Source: Anoxybacteroides voinovskiense
GTDB taxonomy: Bacteria > Bacillota > Bacilli > Bacillales > Anoxybacillaceae
Assembly: GCF_014196205.1 (NCBI RefSeq)
Contig: NZ_JACIDE010000001.1
Location: 186,001-250,000 of the forward strand
Direction of reading: 5' to 3'
DNA: 64,000 nt
This document shows, one piece after another, positions 1 through 7,396 of the stretch. The notes under the pieces are model-generated. The model was not told the origin of the DNA. It made no database searches and saw only the letters and a list, made by a program, of their open reading frames with translations. Within the stretch, counting starts at the first letter, position 1. Every line of letters starts with the position of its first letter. The translations under genes and the position numbers were made by a program.

Positions 1-1
1 A

Positions 2-244
2 GAAATACGCGCGATGGAACAGCGCATTCGCCGCATGGTATTACAAGCGTTTACACACTTATCGTCGCTCGGGCTAGCCGACTACACGAATCCGACATTT
101 GAACATTTCGCCCCGCGTTTGTTTGACTTTGAAGAAATTCGCCTGCGTATGCAAGAATTAGAAGCTGGCGAGAAAGCGACGAAATGCCGAATTAACGTAA
201 AAAAATTTTTAGCGGCTTTTTATATGGAAATAAAAGGAGCATAG
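2..244 (+). CDS. Unidentified protein, C-terminal part (5' end outside window)
   Basis: The reading frame is open from the first complete codon at position 2 to a TAG at 242-244, so this is the 3' end of a gene that starts before the window. The visible 80 residues are charged and mostly helical in character, with an internal methionine at position 14 that has no Shine-Dalgarno sequence and so is probably not the start. There is no signal peptide, membrane segment or family motif that I recognise. A short stem-loop begins inside the last codons. Function is unknown. Confidence 0.6.
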   Translation, partial: EIRAMEQRIRRMVLQAFTHLSSLGLADYTNPTFEHFAPRLFDFEEIRLRMQELEAGEKATKCRINVKKFLAAFYMEIKGA

Positions 245-260
245 CAAATATCTATGCTCC
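236..260 (+). terminator. Stem-loop at the end of the partial gene
   Basis: A perfect 9-bp stem (GGAGCATAG at 236-244, CTATGCTCC at 252-260) with a 7-nt loop overlaps the stop codon. No T-run follows, so it may be a weak terminator or an RNA-stabilising hairpin rather than a standard intrinsic terminator. Confidence 0.45.
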
Positions 261-300
261 CACTCCTAACTTTACATAATATTTCTTCTGTTAACATTAA

Positions 301-924
301 CTATTTATGACTAACCGCCATTTGAATGCCAATCCATCCTAGCAACAACGCTTTCGCCACATGAATCCGCTTGGCAATCCGTTCGTTTTTCAGCAGAACT
401 TGGCGAAATGTTGCCGAAAATGTACTGACGATCGTAAAAATAACGAGCGCTTGGACGAGGAAAATTACCCCGAGCACAAACATTTGCCCGCTTGTATGCC
501 CTAATGACGGATTGACAAACTGCGGCAGTAACGCTAGAAAAAATAGCGACACTTTCGGGTTTAAAAGGTTCATCAAAATCCCTTTTTTATAGAGAGCGGT
601 ATAGGCTAACGGTTTCTCGTCCCCAACAACAAATCCCTCTTCTTTTTCCTTCCACGACTGCCATGCCAAATAAAGCAAATACGCCGCACCCGCATATTTC
701 ACAAGCGAAAATGCTAACGCGGATTGATAAATAAGCGCGGATACGCCAAGCACTGCAGCGGTAATATGAACAATCAATCCCGTACAAAGCCCAAGCGCCG
801 TCGCAATGCCTGCTTGTTTATTTTGTGAAATGCTTTGCGCAATTACAAATAAAATATCCGGCCCTGGCATGAGCGTCAATAACACCGCTACCCCTAAAAA
901 AGACAACACAAGCCCCCAATCCAT
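301..924 (-). CDS. LysE/RhtB family amino-acid exporter
   Basis: This 207-residue polytopic membrane protein belongs to the LysE/RhtB translocator family, which exports amino acids and derivatives. The family signature MPGPD is at residues 19-23, and about six hydrophobic segments span the usual family length. The start has a good Shine-Dalgarno (GGAAGG) a few bases upstream. It begins only 15 bp after the stop of kynA and reads in the same direction, so it is probably the last gene of the kyn operon. From that context I infer that it may export kynurenine, anthranilate or another tryptophan-derived compound; the sequence alone does not fix the substrate. Confidence 0.85.
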   Translation of the reverse strand: MDWGLVLSFLGVAVLLTLMPGPDILFVIAQSISQNKQAGIATALGLCTGLIVHITAAVLGVSALIYQSALAFSLVKYAGAAYLLYLAWQSWKEKEEGFVVGDEKPLAYTALYKKGILMNLLNPKVSLFFLALLPQFVNPSLGHTSGQMFVLGVIFLVQALVIFTIVSTFSATFRQVLLKNERIAKRIHVAKALLLGWIGIQMAVSHK

Positions 925-939
925 GTCCGTCCTTCCTTT

Positions 940-1785
940 CTATAGTTTCGTACGAATATTCCACAATTCTGGGAAAAAGCGATGGTCCAGTACTTTTTTC
1001 AAATACGTGACACCAGATGAACCGCCGGTGCCCGTTTTATGCCCGATGATGCGTTCGACCGTTTTCATATGGCGGAAGCGCCATTGTTGCAGCCAATCTT
1101 CAATGTCAATTAGCTTTTCTGCCAGTTGGTATAGCTCCCAATATTGGTCAACGTTTTGATAGACCGCAAGCCACGCCGCTTCTACCGTCGGGTCTTCTTC
1201 GTACGGTTCGGAATAGTCGCGAGCAAGCAGTGCAGGATGAATCGGAAAACCGGCCCGCGCTAACGCCTTTAACGCCACGTCGTAAATGCTTGGTGCATAA
1301 AGTGCACGTTTCAATTCTTCGTGTAAAACAGAATCTTTCTCATAAATTTTGACAATATAATCCGTTTTATAGCCGAGCGCAAATTCAATCATGCGATATT
1401 GGTATGACTGAAATCCGGACGCTTGCCCTAACTTGTCGCGAAACTCCATATATTCTGATGGAGTTAACGTCGATAATACGTCCCACGCATGAATAATTTG
1501 CGACTGAATTTTCGACACGCGCGCAAGCATTTTAAACGCTGGGTCCATGTCGTTTCGTTCAATCGCTTCAATTGCCGCGCGCAGCTCATGCAAAATCAGT
1601 TTCATCCATAATTCGCTCACTTGGTGGATAATAATAAACAACATTTCGTCATGATGGTCGGAAAGACGCTTTTGGCTTGATAACAGCGCATCGAGCTGCA
1701 AATAGTCGCCATATGTCATTTTATTTAAAAAGTCGGTATGAATTCCTTTTTCCGATGCTAATTTTTTATTTCGTTCTGTACTCAT
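940..1785 (-). CDS. kynA: Tryptophan 2,3-dioxygenase
   Basis: This heme enzyme opens the indole ring of L-tryptophan to give N-formylkynurenine, the first step of the kynurenine pathway. The 281-residue product matches the family's usual bacterial length. It carries the HQxSELW segment near residues 54-60, the [11 protein letters not shown] segment near residues 125-135 and the C-terminal [11 protein letters not shown] substrate loop. The open frame extends to 1839, but ATG 1785 is preferred because a GGGGGAG Shine-Dalgarno precedes it and it follows the kynB stop by 4 bases. It is the third gene of the operon kynU-kynB-kynA-lysE. Confidence 0.95.
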   Translation of the reverse strand: MSTERNKKLASEKGIHTDFLNKMTYGDYLQLDALLSSQKRLSDHHDEMLFIIIHQVSELWMKLILHELRAAIEAIERNDMDPAFKMLARVSKIQSQIIHAWDVLSTLTPSEYMEFRDKLGQASGFQSYQYRMIEFALGYKTDYIVKIYEKDSVLHEELKRALYAPSIYDVALKALARAGFPIHPALLARDYSEPYEEDPTVEAAWLAVYQNVDQYWELYQLAEKLIDIEDWLQQWRFRHMKTVERIIGHKTGTGGSSGVTYLKKVLDHRFFPELWNIRTKL

Positions 1786-1789
1786 TTTC

Positions 1790-2422
1790 CTACTCCCCCA
1801 TTCGTTTAATGACCGCACGCACCGGGCTTCCGTCCGCATCTTTTAACGGAAGCGGAAGCGCAATAAGCTCATAGTCTCCGCACTCAACATGATCGAGCAT
1901 GACGTTTTCTAAAATATGCACCCCGTTTTTCGCAAGCGAATGATGGGTTGCGAGGTCTTTGCTGTCGAGCGGGTCAACCGATGGCATGTCGACCCCAAGC
2001 AACACAATCCCCTTTTCTTTAAGAAATGGACCGAGGTCAGGCGAAAGTGTTGGGATCTTCTCTGGAAATCTCTCAGGATGATTTGGCAGGCTCGTCTTTA
2101 GCAAGAGACGGCAAACACCGGAAAGATCGAATGTTCGCAATACTTCGCTGTCAATCGTTTCAACCGATGACACATCGATTACGCGCGCTGGGCCGATAAA
2201 CACGTCAAGCGGCAAATCGAGAATTTTCGCCCCTTCATCGTCGAAATGAAACGGCGCATCGACGTGCGTTCCGATATGGACGCTTGTGGTCATTTTCCCG
2301 ACATTCACCGAACCCGTTTCTGCTTTCGTCCACGACACTTCATACGTAAACGGCGTATCGCCCGGCCAATGAGCAATCGCGTTCGAAAGCGGTTGCGAAA
2401 TGTCGATCCAAGCTGCTTTCAT
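1790..2422 (-). CDS. kynB: Kynurenine formamidase (arylformamidase)
   Basis: The product hydrolyses N-formylkynurenine to kynurenine and formate. It is a 210-residue cyclase-type metal-dependent hydrolase. The metal-binding motif HxGTHxDxPxH is visible near residues 49-59, and a later DxPSxDP segment fits bacterial KynB. Starts are tightly packed: GTG at 2425 and ATG at 2422 are adjacent codons, and the kynU stop TGA overlaps them, which indicates translational coupling. I chose the ATG. The gene sits between kynU and kynA, which supplies its substrate-producing and substrate-using partners. Confidence 0.95.
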   Translation of the reverse strand: MKAAWIDISQPLSNAIAHWPGDTPFTYEVSWTKAETGSVNVGKMTTSVHIGTHVDAPFHFDDEGAKILDLPLDVFIGPARVIDVSSVETIDSEVLRTFDLSGVCRLLLKTSLPNHPERFPEKIPTLSPDLGPFLKEKGIVLLGVDMPSVDPLDSKDLATHHSLAKNGVHILENVMLDHVECGDYELIALPLPLKDADGSPVRAVIKRMGE

Positions 2423-3696
2423 CACGCTACCACTCCCCGTTCATTATCAAATTGTTTATGCCGCCCCTCTTTCATCATTTGCTTTAAAATTTGCACCGTT
2501 TGCCATACGTCTTCGAACGTATTGTACAACGCCACCGGCGCTAAACGGATGCCGTTTGGCTTGCGGAAATCCGGTATCACTCCTTCTGCTTTTAACGCTT
2601 TGCAAATTCTTGCCGCTTCCGGATGTTCTAAATACACATGCCCACCTCTTTGCGCATCGTCGGTTGGATTGCCGATCGTAAATCCGTATCCCGCTAGTTC
2701 GTGTTCTACTAATTCCATCATATAGCGGGTCAACGCTAACGATTTTTGGCGGATTTTCTCAATGCCGACTTCACAAAAAAGCGAAAGCGAACCAATGAGC
2801 GGTGCAGTGCTTAAAATGTGCGGCGTGCCGATTTGAAACGCTCCTGCGTGTGCTGCTTGCGCCAGTTCTAGTTCCATATCAAACTGTTTTTCTTTTTTCG
2901 AGCCAAACCACCCACTCAATCCTACTTCCCGTCCGAAATGCGTTTCATGAACGTATAAAGCAGCGACACTTCCCGGTCCGGCGTTTAAGTATTTGTAGTT
3001 GCACCAAAACGCAAAATCGACGTCCCAGTCGTGAAGCTGATGCGGAATCGCTCCGACCGAGTGGCATAAATCAAAACCGATCATAATGCCTCGCTTGTGC
3101 GCTTCTTCTGTCAGCGTTTTCATATCAAGCAGCTGGCCGCTGCGATAAAGAACACTTGGCAACACAATAAGGGCAATCTCATCGGTCATTGCTGCGATAA
3201 TGTCCGCTTCGTCAATTGTCCGTCCGTCTTTGCTTTTAACAAGTACTAAATGCTTTTCTGGGTCATACCCTTTTAATTTCAATTGGCTTTTGAGCGCATA
3301 AATATCCGATGGAAACGTGAGCTCATCGGCTAAAATTTTCGTCCGCTTTCCTTTTGGCTCATAAAACGTAGCGACGAGCTGGTGAAGGTTGACCGTTGTT
3401 GATCCAGTCACAATCACTTCTTCTGGCTTGCCGCCGACAATCGAGGCCATCTTCTCCCCAAGCGACTCCGATAAGTAAAACCACGGATCGTTTCCGCTCG
3501 TCCAGCCGTCAATGCCATATGTTTTCCATGCCTGCAATATGTCAAAAAGCGCCTGCTCCGCTCGTTTCGAAAGCAAACCAAGCGAGTTTCCATCTAAATA
3601 AATCGTTCCTTCCTGCAAATAAAACTCCTCTCGATACGGCGCTAGCTCGTCTTGGGCATCAAGCAAGCGCGCGTATTGCCGTTCATATCGGGACAT
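2422..3696 (-). CDS. kynU: Kynureninase
   Basis: This PLP-dependent hydrolase cleaves kynurenine to anthranilate and alanine. The 424-residue protein has the fold-type I aminotransferase pattern, with FDLCHSVG near residues 208-215 and the PLP lysine in [10 protein letters not shown] (K235). It is the first gene of the operon, about 40-50 bases downstream of a strong promoter, and a GAGGAA/AGGTGG Shine-Dalgarno lies just before the ATG. No kynurenine 3-monooxygenase gene is nearby, so the local pathway ends at anthranilate rather than continuing to NAD. Confidence 0.96.
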   Translation of the reverse strand: MSRYERQYARLLDAQDELAPYREEFYLQEGTIYLDGNSLGLLSKRAEQALFDILQAWKTYGIDGWTSGNDPWFYLSESLGEKMASIVGGKPEEVIVTGSTTVNLHQLVATFYEPKGKRTKILADELTFPSDIYALKSQLKLKGYDPEKHLVLVKSKDGRTIDEADIIAAMTDEIALIVLPSVLYRSGQLLDMKTLTEEAHKRGIMIGFDLCHSVGAIPHQLHDWDVDFAFWCNYKYLNAGPGSVAALYVHETHFGREVGLSGWFGSKKEKQFDMELELAQAAHAGAFQIGTPHILSTAPLIGSLSLFCEVGIEKIRQKSLALTRYMMELVEHELAGYGFTIGNPTDDAQRGGHVYLEHPEAARICKALKAEGVIPDFRKPNGIRLAPVALYNTFEDVWQTVQILKQMMKEGRHKQFDNERGVVA

Positions 3697-3744
3697 TTCC
3701 TCTTCGCCACCTTTTGTTTTGAATTTTCTTTATTTTTAGTTAAA

Positions 3745-3773
3745 ATAATATAAAGAAATTGACACGATGTCAA
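3745..3773 (-). promoter_or_regulatory. Promoter of the kynU-kynB-kynA-lysE operon
   Basis: On the minus strand a perfect -35 TTGACA (3768-3773) and a -10 TATTAT (3745-3750) are separated by 17 bases, a near-ideal sigma-A promoter. The -35 box lies inside the first of two palindromes, so a bound repressor would block RNA polymerase directly. The distance to the kynU ATG leaves a leader of roughly 40 bases. Confidence 0.8.
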
Positions 3774-3786
3774 TGACATAATGTCA
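3759..3786. promoter_or_regulatory. Tandem palindromes, probable TetR operator
   Basis: Two adjacent dyads fill the kynU-tetR intergenic region: TTGACACGATGTCAA (3759-3773, imperfect) and TGACATAATGTCA (3774-3786, perfect around a central A). Both share TGACA/TGTCA half-sites. Their overlap with the kyn -35 box and their position upstream of tetR suggest that the neighbouring TetR protein represses both directions. This is inference from position and symmetry. Confidence 0.7.
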
Positions 3787-3809
3787 TGACGGAAAAGGAA
3801 GGGACCGAC

Positions 3810-4403
3810 ATGAAACGTCAACAAAAAGCGCAACAAACGCGGCAAAAAATTGTCGCTGCTGCCTACGACGTGTTTTTGCAAAACGGATTTCAAAAAACAA
3901 CGATTACCCAAATTATAAAGCAGGCAAACATCGGCTACGGCACAGCGTACGTCTATTTTCAAAACAAAGACGAAATTTTTATTGACATCATGGAAGATGT
4001 GATGCAAAAGTTTTACGCGATTGCCGAACTGCCGTTTGCGCCAAAAACAAAAGGAGAAGCCGTGCGCCTTATTCACCATCAAGTTCGGCTGTTTCTCGAA
4101 CTAGCCGTGCAAGAGAAAGCGCTATTGCAAGTAATGAAAGAGGCAATCGGCGCCTCCTCTATTGCTGCAAAAACGTGGAAACAGATTCGTGAACGTTTCA
4201 TTGCCCGAATTGCCGAAGATGTAGCGTATTCGCAAAAAAATGGATTAGCTAAACGCCATTTGCAGCCAAAGTTAGTGGCGCGCGGCTGGTTTTATGCAAA
4301 CGAAATGTATATGTGGGAGTTAACCGAGCCGTCTGTGCCATTTTCGTTAGAGGAGGCAGCACGGCACTTAACCGAAATGTATACTAACGGAGTATATAGC
4401 TAA
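3810..4403 (+). CDS. TetR family regulator, probable repressor of the kyn operon
   Basis: This 197-residue protein has an N-terminal TetR helix-turn-helix (roughly residues 10-55, containing TTITQIIKQANIGYGTAYVYF) and a variable C-terminal ligand-binding domain. An in-frame ATG lies at 3786, but ATG 3810 is preferred because an AGGAAGG Shine-Dalgarno precedes it and the earlier ATG falls in the operator. The gene is divergent from kynU across two palindromes. By analogy with other divergently encoded TetR proteins it probably senses tryptophan, kynurenine or a related compound, but the ligand cannot be read from the sequence. Its stop codon lies inside the duplicated target site of the downstream repeat element. 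Confidence 0.85.
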   Translation: MKRQQKAQQTRQKIVAAAYDVFLQNGFQKTTITQIIKQANIGYGTAYVYFQNKDEIFIDIMEDVMQKFYAIAELPFAPKTKGEAVRLIHHQVRLFLELAVQEKALLQVMKEAIGASSIAAKTWKQIRERFIARIAEDVAYSQKNGLAKRHLQPKLVARGWFYANEMYMWELTEPSVPFSLEEAARHLTEMYTNGVYS

Positions 4404-4667
4404 TTATCAGGCGTGTTGATTAACCAATAAAAACCAGTTGACATCGCTCTATTTCTAGCTTTTCTGCCGTAGTCGGCAAGCGAACCGCTTGCCGACTGGG
4501 CATGCGCACAGCATGCCCTCCTCGAACAATGAACGCTTTGCGGGCAAATGTCATTTGCCCGCCGGCATTCTTGTTCGAGGGAAGAGGCAGAAAAGCTTGT
4601 GTTCAGTCATATGATTCTGTGTTTTTTTAGTAAAATAATGGATAATCAACACCCGTGGCTAATTATC
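4399..4667. mobile_element. MITE-like element with 10-bp flanking direct repeats
   Basis: A non-coding element of about 249 bp (4409-4657) is flanked by identical copies of GCTAATTATC at 4399-4408 and 4658-4667, which look like a target-site duplication. Its ends are imperfect inverted repeats sharing GTGTTGATTA (4413-4422) and TAATCAACAC (4643-4652). Nested inverted repeats lie inside: AGCTTTTCTGCC/GGCAGAAAAGCT (4457-4468, 4586-4597), a 12-bp stem at 4471-4497, an 8-bp stem at 4498-4518, CTCGAACAA/TTGTTCGAG (4521-4529, 4571-4579) and a 23-bp palindrome at 4540-4562. No transposase is encoded. The tetR stop codon is preserved within the left flanking repeat. Confidence 0.75.
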
Positions 4668-4731
4668 GCTTTCTGCTCGTCGCGTATTCTATGTCATATA
4701 TTAGTTTGTGAATAACATCATGAACAATCAT
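4663..4731 (-). CDS. Possible 22-residue small protein
   Basis: A short frame starts at ATG 4731 with a strong Shine-Dalgarno (GGAGGGGAGAACG directly before the ATG) and ends at a TAA in the duplicated sequence beside the MITE-like element. The predicted peptide begins MIVHDVIHKLIYDIEY and ends in basic residues. I know of no family for it. The ribosome site is the only positive evidence, so it could be a leader peptide, a remnant of a longer gene or chance. Confidence 0.3.
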   Translation of the reverse strand: MIVHDVIHKLIYDIEYATSRKR

Positions 4732-4739
4732 CGTTCTCC

Positions 4740-4796
4740 CCTCCATTCGTAGCTTTATTGTAAAGAAGTCATAACGATATGACATCGGAATGGAGG
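4740..4796. repeat. Nested inverted repeats between the small frame and the DnaD-domain gene
   Basis: CCTCCATTC (4740-4748) and GAATGGAGG (4788-4796) form a 9-bp inverted repeat. Inside it lies GTCATA-ACGA-TATGAC (4768-4783). Both arms contain Shine-Dalgarno-like purine runs on opposite strands. It could be an operator, a cruciform or the 3' hairpin of the DnaD-domain transcript. Confidence 0.4.
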
Positions 4797-4839
4797 TGGA
4801 AGATGATTCATACTTTCGACGGAGCTATTGTCGCAACGC

Positions 4840-5931
4840 TTATCGGTATTTTTGCAGCCGCTCACGCAACGCCTCTTTATCGATTGGCGGCTCAGGCGTT
4901 GTTGGTGTTTCCCATTGTTTTTTGTAGTCTTCAAACCAATCGGGCAAAAGTTCACGGCGAATCGGCGGGCGCTTTTGCGGCACGGAGCGGCGCCGTTTTC
5001 GTCGTTTTGCTTTCTCCACATCTTCGACCGTTTCGTACTGTTTTGCCTGCCAGTCATACAGCACCGATTCTGCATACTTCCATGACGTACTTCCGTATTC
5101 AAGCGCGGTTTTTAGCGCTTCCAAAACGAGTGGAGCATTCGTTTTTTCGATCCAGTCAACTATTCGTTTTTGGACATAGTGATTATTCGGATAAAAATGA
5201 TACTGTTGATAAAACGACCATATCTTCTTCTTTTCTTCTTGTTTCTCATAATTGTCTTGGAGAGATAAATGATATATTTCAGACTGTTTATTTAGAACAT
5301 TGTTTTTTAGTAACATCGTCTGCTCAATCTGATCTAACGAATGAGCGAGTGAGGTGTTTGTTACAACCGCTTGCGTCGGCAAATTTCGTTGCACAACTAG
5401 CGGTTGAGCCGCTTTTTGCACATGGTCGCCAAGCATAGACGATCCTTGTCCATTGTGACTCATTGCTTCGCGATGATGAACAGCCGGCTGGTCAATATAG
5501 CCAAACGTGTGGCCAGCAACGGTCTGCCCATCGTCCGTCGTTCGTTGTTCATCCCGCTCACTCTGCTTGCCATTTTGAACAGCTAGAAAAGCTAGTGGTT
5601 CTTTCGGTTGTTTCCGTAATTCGAGTTTTTCATATTGATTATTTAGAACAATGTTTTGTTTTTGTAGTTCTTCGTAACAAATACGGTACGATTTCGTTTG
5701 ATCGATTTTGTTGCGATTCCGATTCGCTGCTTCGATGTAACCAAGCTGCTCTAGCCGCCGAATGATCCGGCGAACGGTGCTTAGTGACCAAAACGGCATC
5801 AATTGCTGCCATTGGTCATACGTGAGCATCACCCACTCCGTCTCTTCGTCTTGCAACACTTGATGAAGCACACTAAGCACAATGCTTTCATTCAACCCAA
5901 TTTGACAAGCAAGCTGTAGTGAAATATTCAT
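4840..5931 (-). CDS. DnaD-domain DNA-binding protein (replication-type)
   Basis: This 363-residue protein has two recognisable parts. Residues about 14-85 form a winged helix of the kind found in replication initiation proteins (WSLSTVRRIIRRLEQLGYIE). Residues about 236-305 form a DnaD/DnaB2-like domain with the characteristic YAESVLYDW motif (286-294), followed by a very basic stretch (KAKRRKRRR). The linker (about 100-235) is low in conserved features. The start has a GAAGAGGA Shine-Dalgarno. DnaD-domain proteins with this layout are common in phages and plasmids of Firmicutes, but no phage genes flank it here. It is isolated between a repeat element and the pyrimidine locus, so its role is unclear. 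Confidence 0.7.
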   Translation of the reverse strand: MNISLQLACQIGLNESIVLSVLHQVLQDEETEWVMLTYDQWQQLMPFWSLSTVRRIIRRLEQLGYIEAANRNRNKIDQTKSYRICYEELQKQNIVLNNQYEKLELRKQPKEPLAFLAVQNGKQSERDEQRTTDDGQTVAGHTFGYIDQPAVHHREAMSHNGQGSSMLGDHVQKAAQPLVVQRNLPTQAVVTNTSLAHSLDQIEQTMLLKNNVLNKQSEIYHLSLQDNYEKQEEKKKIWSFYQQYHFYPNNHYVQKRIVDWIEKTNAPLVLEALKTALEYGSTSWKYAESVLYDWQAKQYETVEDVEKAKRRKRRRSVPQKRPPIRRELLPDWFEDYKKQWETPTTPEPPIDKEALRERLQKYR

Positions 5932-5994
5932 TCCTCTTCTCCCCCTTCTCCTTTTCTATCGCTTTTTGAATAGGAAAAGGATAGATTCAAAGAA

Positions 5995-6023
5995 AAAAAG
6001 GAGAGCCGTCCACTCTCCTTTTT
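5995..6023 (-). terminator. Terminator after the omega-aminotransferase gene
   Basis: An 11-bp stem (AAAAAGGAGAG / CTCTCCTTTTT) with a 7-nt loop directly follows the aminotransferase stop on the minus strand and ends in a T-run. It separates this operon from the DnaD-domain gene. Confidence 0.85.
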
Positions 6024-7373
6024 CTACTTAACTTGTGCCAACACCGCCGTTAATGTTTGCACTAAAAACGCGATGTCTTCGTCTTCGATTGTCAGTGGCG
6101 GCGACAATGTCAAGACGTTGTTGTATCCAGCGACCGTCGCGCCGTTTTTGCCGATAATGAGCCCGTTTTCTTTGCAACGGTTAATTACTTGATTGACGAG
6201 CGCTACATCGAGCGGGGCTTTCGTTTGTTTGTCGGCCACTAATTCAATTCCGATGAGCAAGCCTTTGCCGCGGACGTCACCGACGTACGGATGGCCGCAG
6301 AGACGGTTTTTCAATTCATTTAGTAGCTGTGCACCGACATCATGCGAACGTGTTGCTAGATTTTCTTTTTCCATGATTTCTAAGTTTTTTACTGCAAGCG
6401 CACACGCTGCTGGGTTGCCACCAAATGTGTTGACGTGGCGGAAATAATCGTACTCTTCCGTCCCTTTGAACGCTTCGTAAATGTCTTTGCGAACGGCGGT
6501 TGCTGATAGCGGCAAATACGCGCTTGTAATCCCTTTCGCCATCGTAATAATATCCGGTTTCACTCCGTAATGCATAAAGCCAAACGGTTTGCCCGTGCGG
6601 CCGAACCCGCAAATCACTTCATCGACAATCAAGAGCGCCCCGTGCTTTTCGCACACTTCTTTCACCGCTTTCATATAGCCGTCCGGCGGAATGAGTACTC
6701 CGCCGCCGGTAATAATCGGCTCCATAATGACCGCGGCAATCGTCTCACTTAACTCCCATGTCATCACTTGGTCAATCGCCTTCACCGATTTCCACTCGCG
6801 CGGATCGGTGGCCGTTTCTTCCTCGCGATAACTGTCCGGAGGTGCCACATGGATAAATCCCGTCGCAAGTGGTTCATATTTATATTTCCGTTGCGCTTGC
6901 CCTGTCGCAGCGAGCGCCCCCATTGAATTTCCGTGATACGCCCGATACCGGGAAATAATTTTATAGCGGTGATAATCGCCTTTTTGCTGGTGATATTGTC
7001 TTGCGATTTTAAATGCCGTTTCGTTCGCTTCCGAGCCGCTATTGGAAAAGAAAATGACGTATTCGTCGCCAAGCCACTCGTTCAATTTCTCGCCTAATTG
7101 AATGGCAGGCACATGGCTTTGCGTGAGTGGAAAATACGCGAGCGTTTTTAACTGTTCATACGCTGCTTTTGCCAATTCTTCGCGCCCATAGCCGACGTTT
7201 ACGCACCATAGACCGGCCATCGCATCTAAATATTTTTTCCCTGTATGATCCGTCACCCAGCAGCCTTTCGCTTCTATCACAACAAGCGTCGATTGCGGGT
7301 TATACGGCTTCATCGAATGCCATATATAACGTTCATCTTTCGCAAGCAGCTGGCTTTGGTCCGTTTGCACCAT
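6024..7373 (-). CDS. Class III omega-amino acid aminotransferase (probable beta-alanine:pyruvate transaminase)
   Basis: This 449-residue PLP enzyme belongs to class III aminotransferases. The cofactor aspartate region DEVICGFGRTG is at residues 251-261, the PLP lysine is K280 in TMAKGITSAYLPL, and NSGSEANETA at 111-120 contacts the phosphate. ATG 7373 is preferred over the upstream ATG 7391 because AGAAGGGA precedes it. The gene lies 23 bp after a malonate/methylmalonate-semialdehyde dehydrogenase gene, inside a reductive pyrimidine locus. The likely reaction is therefore transfer of the amino group of beta-alanine or 3-aminoisobutyrate to pyruvate, giving malonate or methylmalonate semialdehyde. 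Substrate is inferred from context; other omega-amino acids are possible. Confidence 0.85.
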   Translation of the reverse strand: MVQTDQSQLLAKDERYIWHSMKPYNPQSTLVVIEAKGCWVTDHTGKKYLDAMAGLWCVNVGYGREELAKAAYEQLKTLAYFPLTQSHVPAIQLGEKLNEWLGDEYVIFFSNSGSEANETAFKIARQYHQQKGDYHRYKIISRYRAYHGNSMGALAATGQAQRKYKYEPLATGFIHVAPPDSYREEETATDPREWKSVKAIDQVMTWELSETIAAVIMEPIITGGGVLIPPDGYMKAVKEVCEKHGALLIVDEVICGFGRTGKPFGFMHYGVKPDIITMAKGITSAYLPLSATAVRKDIYEAFKGTEEYDYFRHVNTFGGNPAACALAVKNLEIMEKENLATRSHDVGAQLLNELKNRLCGHPYVGDVRGKGLLIGIELVADKQTKAPLDVALVNQVINRCKENGLIIGKNGATVAGYNNVLTLSPPLTIEDEDIAFLVQTLTAVLAQVK

Positions 7374-7396
7374 GATTATCCCTTCTTTCATCCAAA

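Noticed and set aside
4803-5438. Plus-strand frame starting with GGAGGTGGAAG-ATG at 4803, antisense to the DnaD-domain gene
   Set aside because: The ribosome site is good, but almost all of the frame lies opposite a protein with two recognisable domains, and the translation has no family features. I treat it as a shadow, with the Shine-Dalgarno explained by the inverted repeat.
5289-5660. Two similar stretches (near TTATTTAGAACA) within the DnaD-domain gene
   Set aside because: They are in the low-complexity linker and only about 12-20 bases long. They do not show the structure of a CRISPR, an iteron set or an attachment site.
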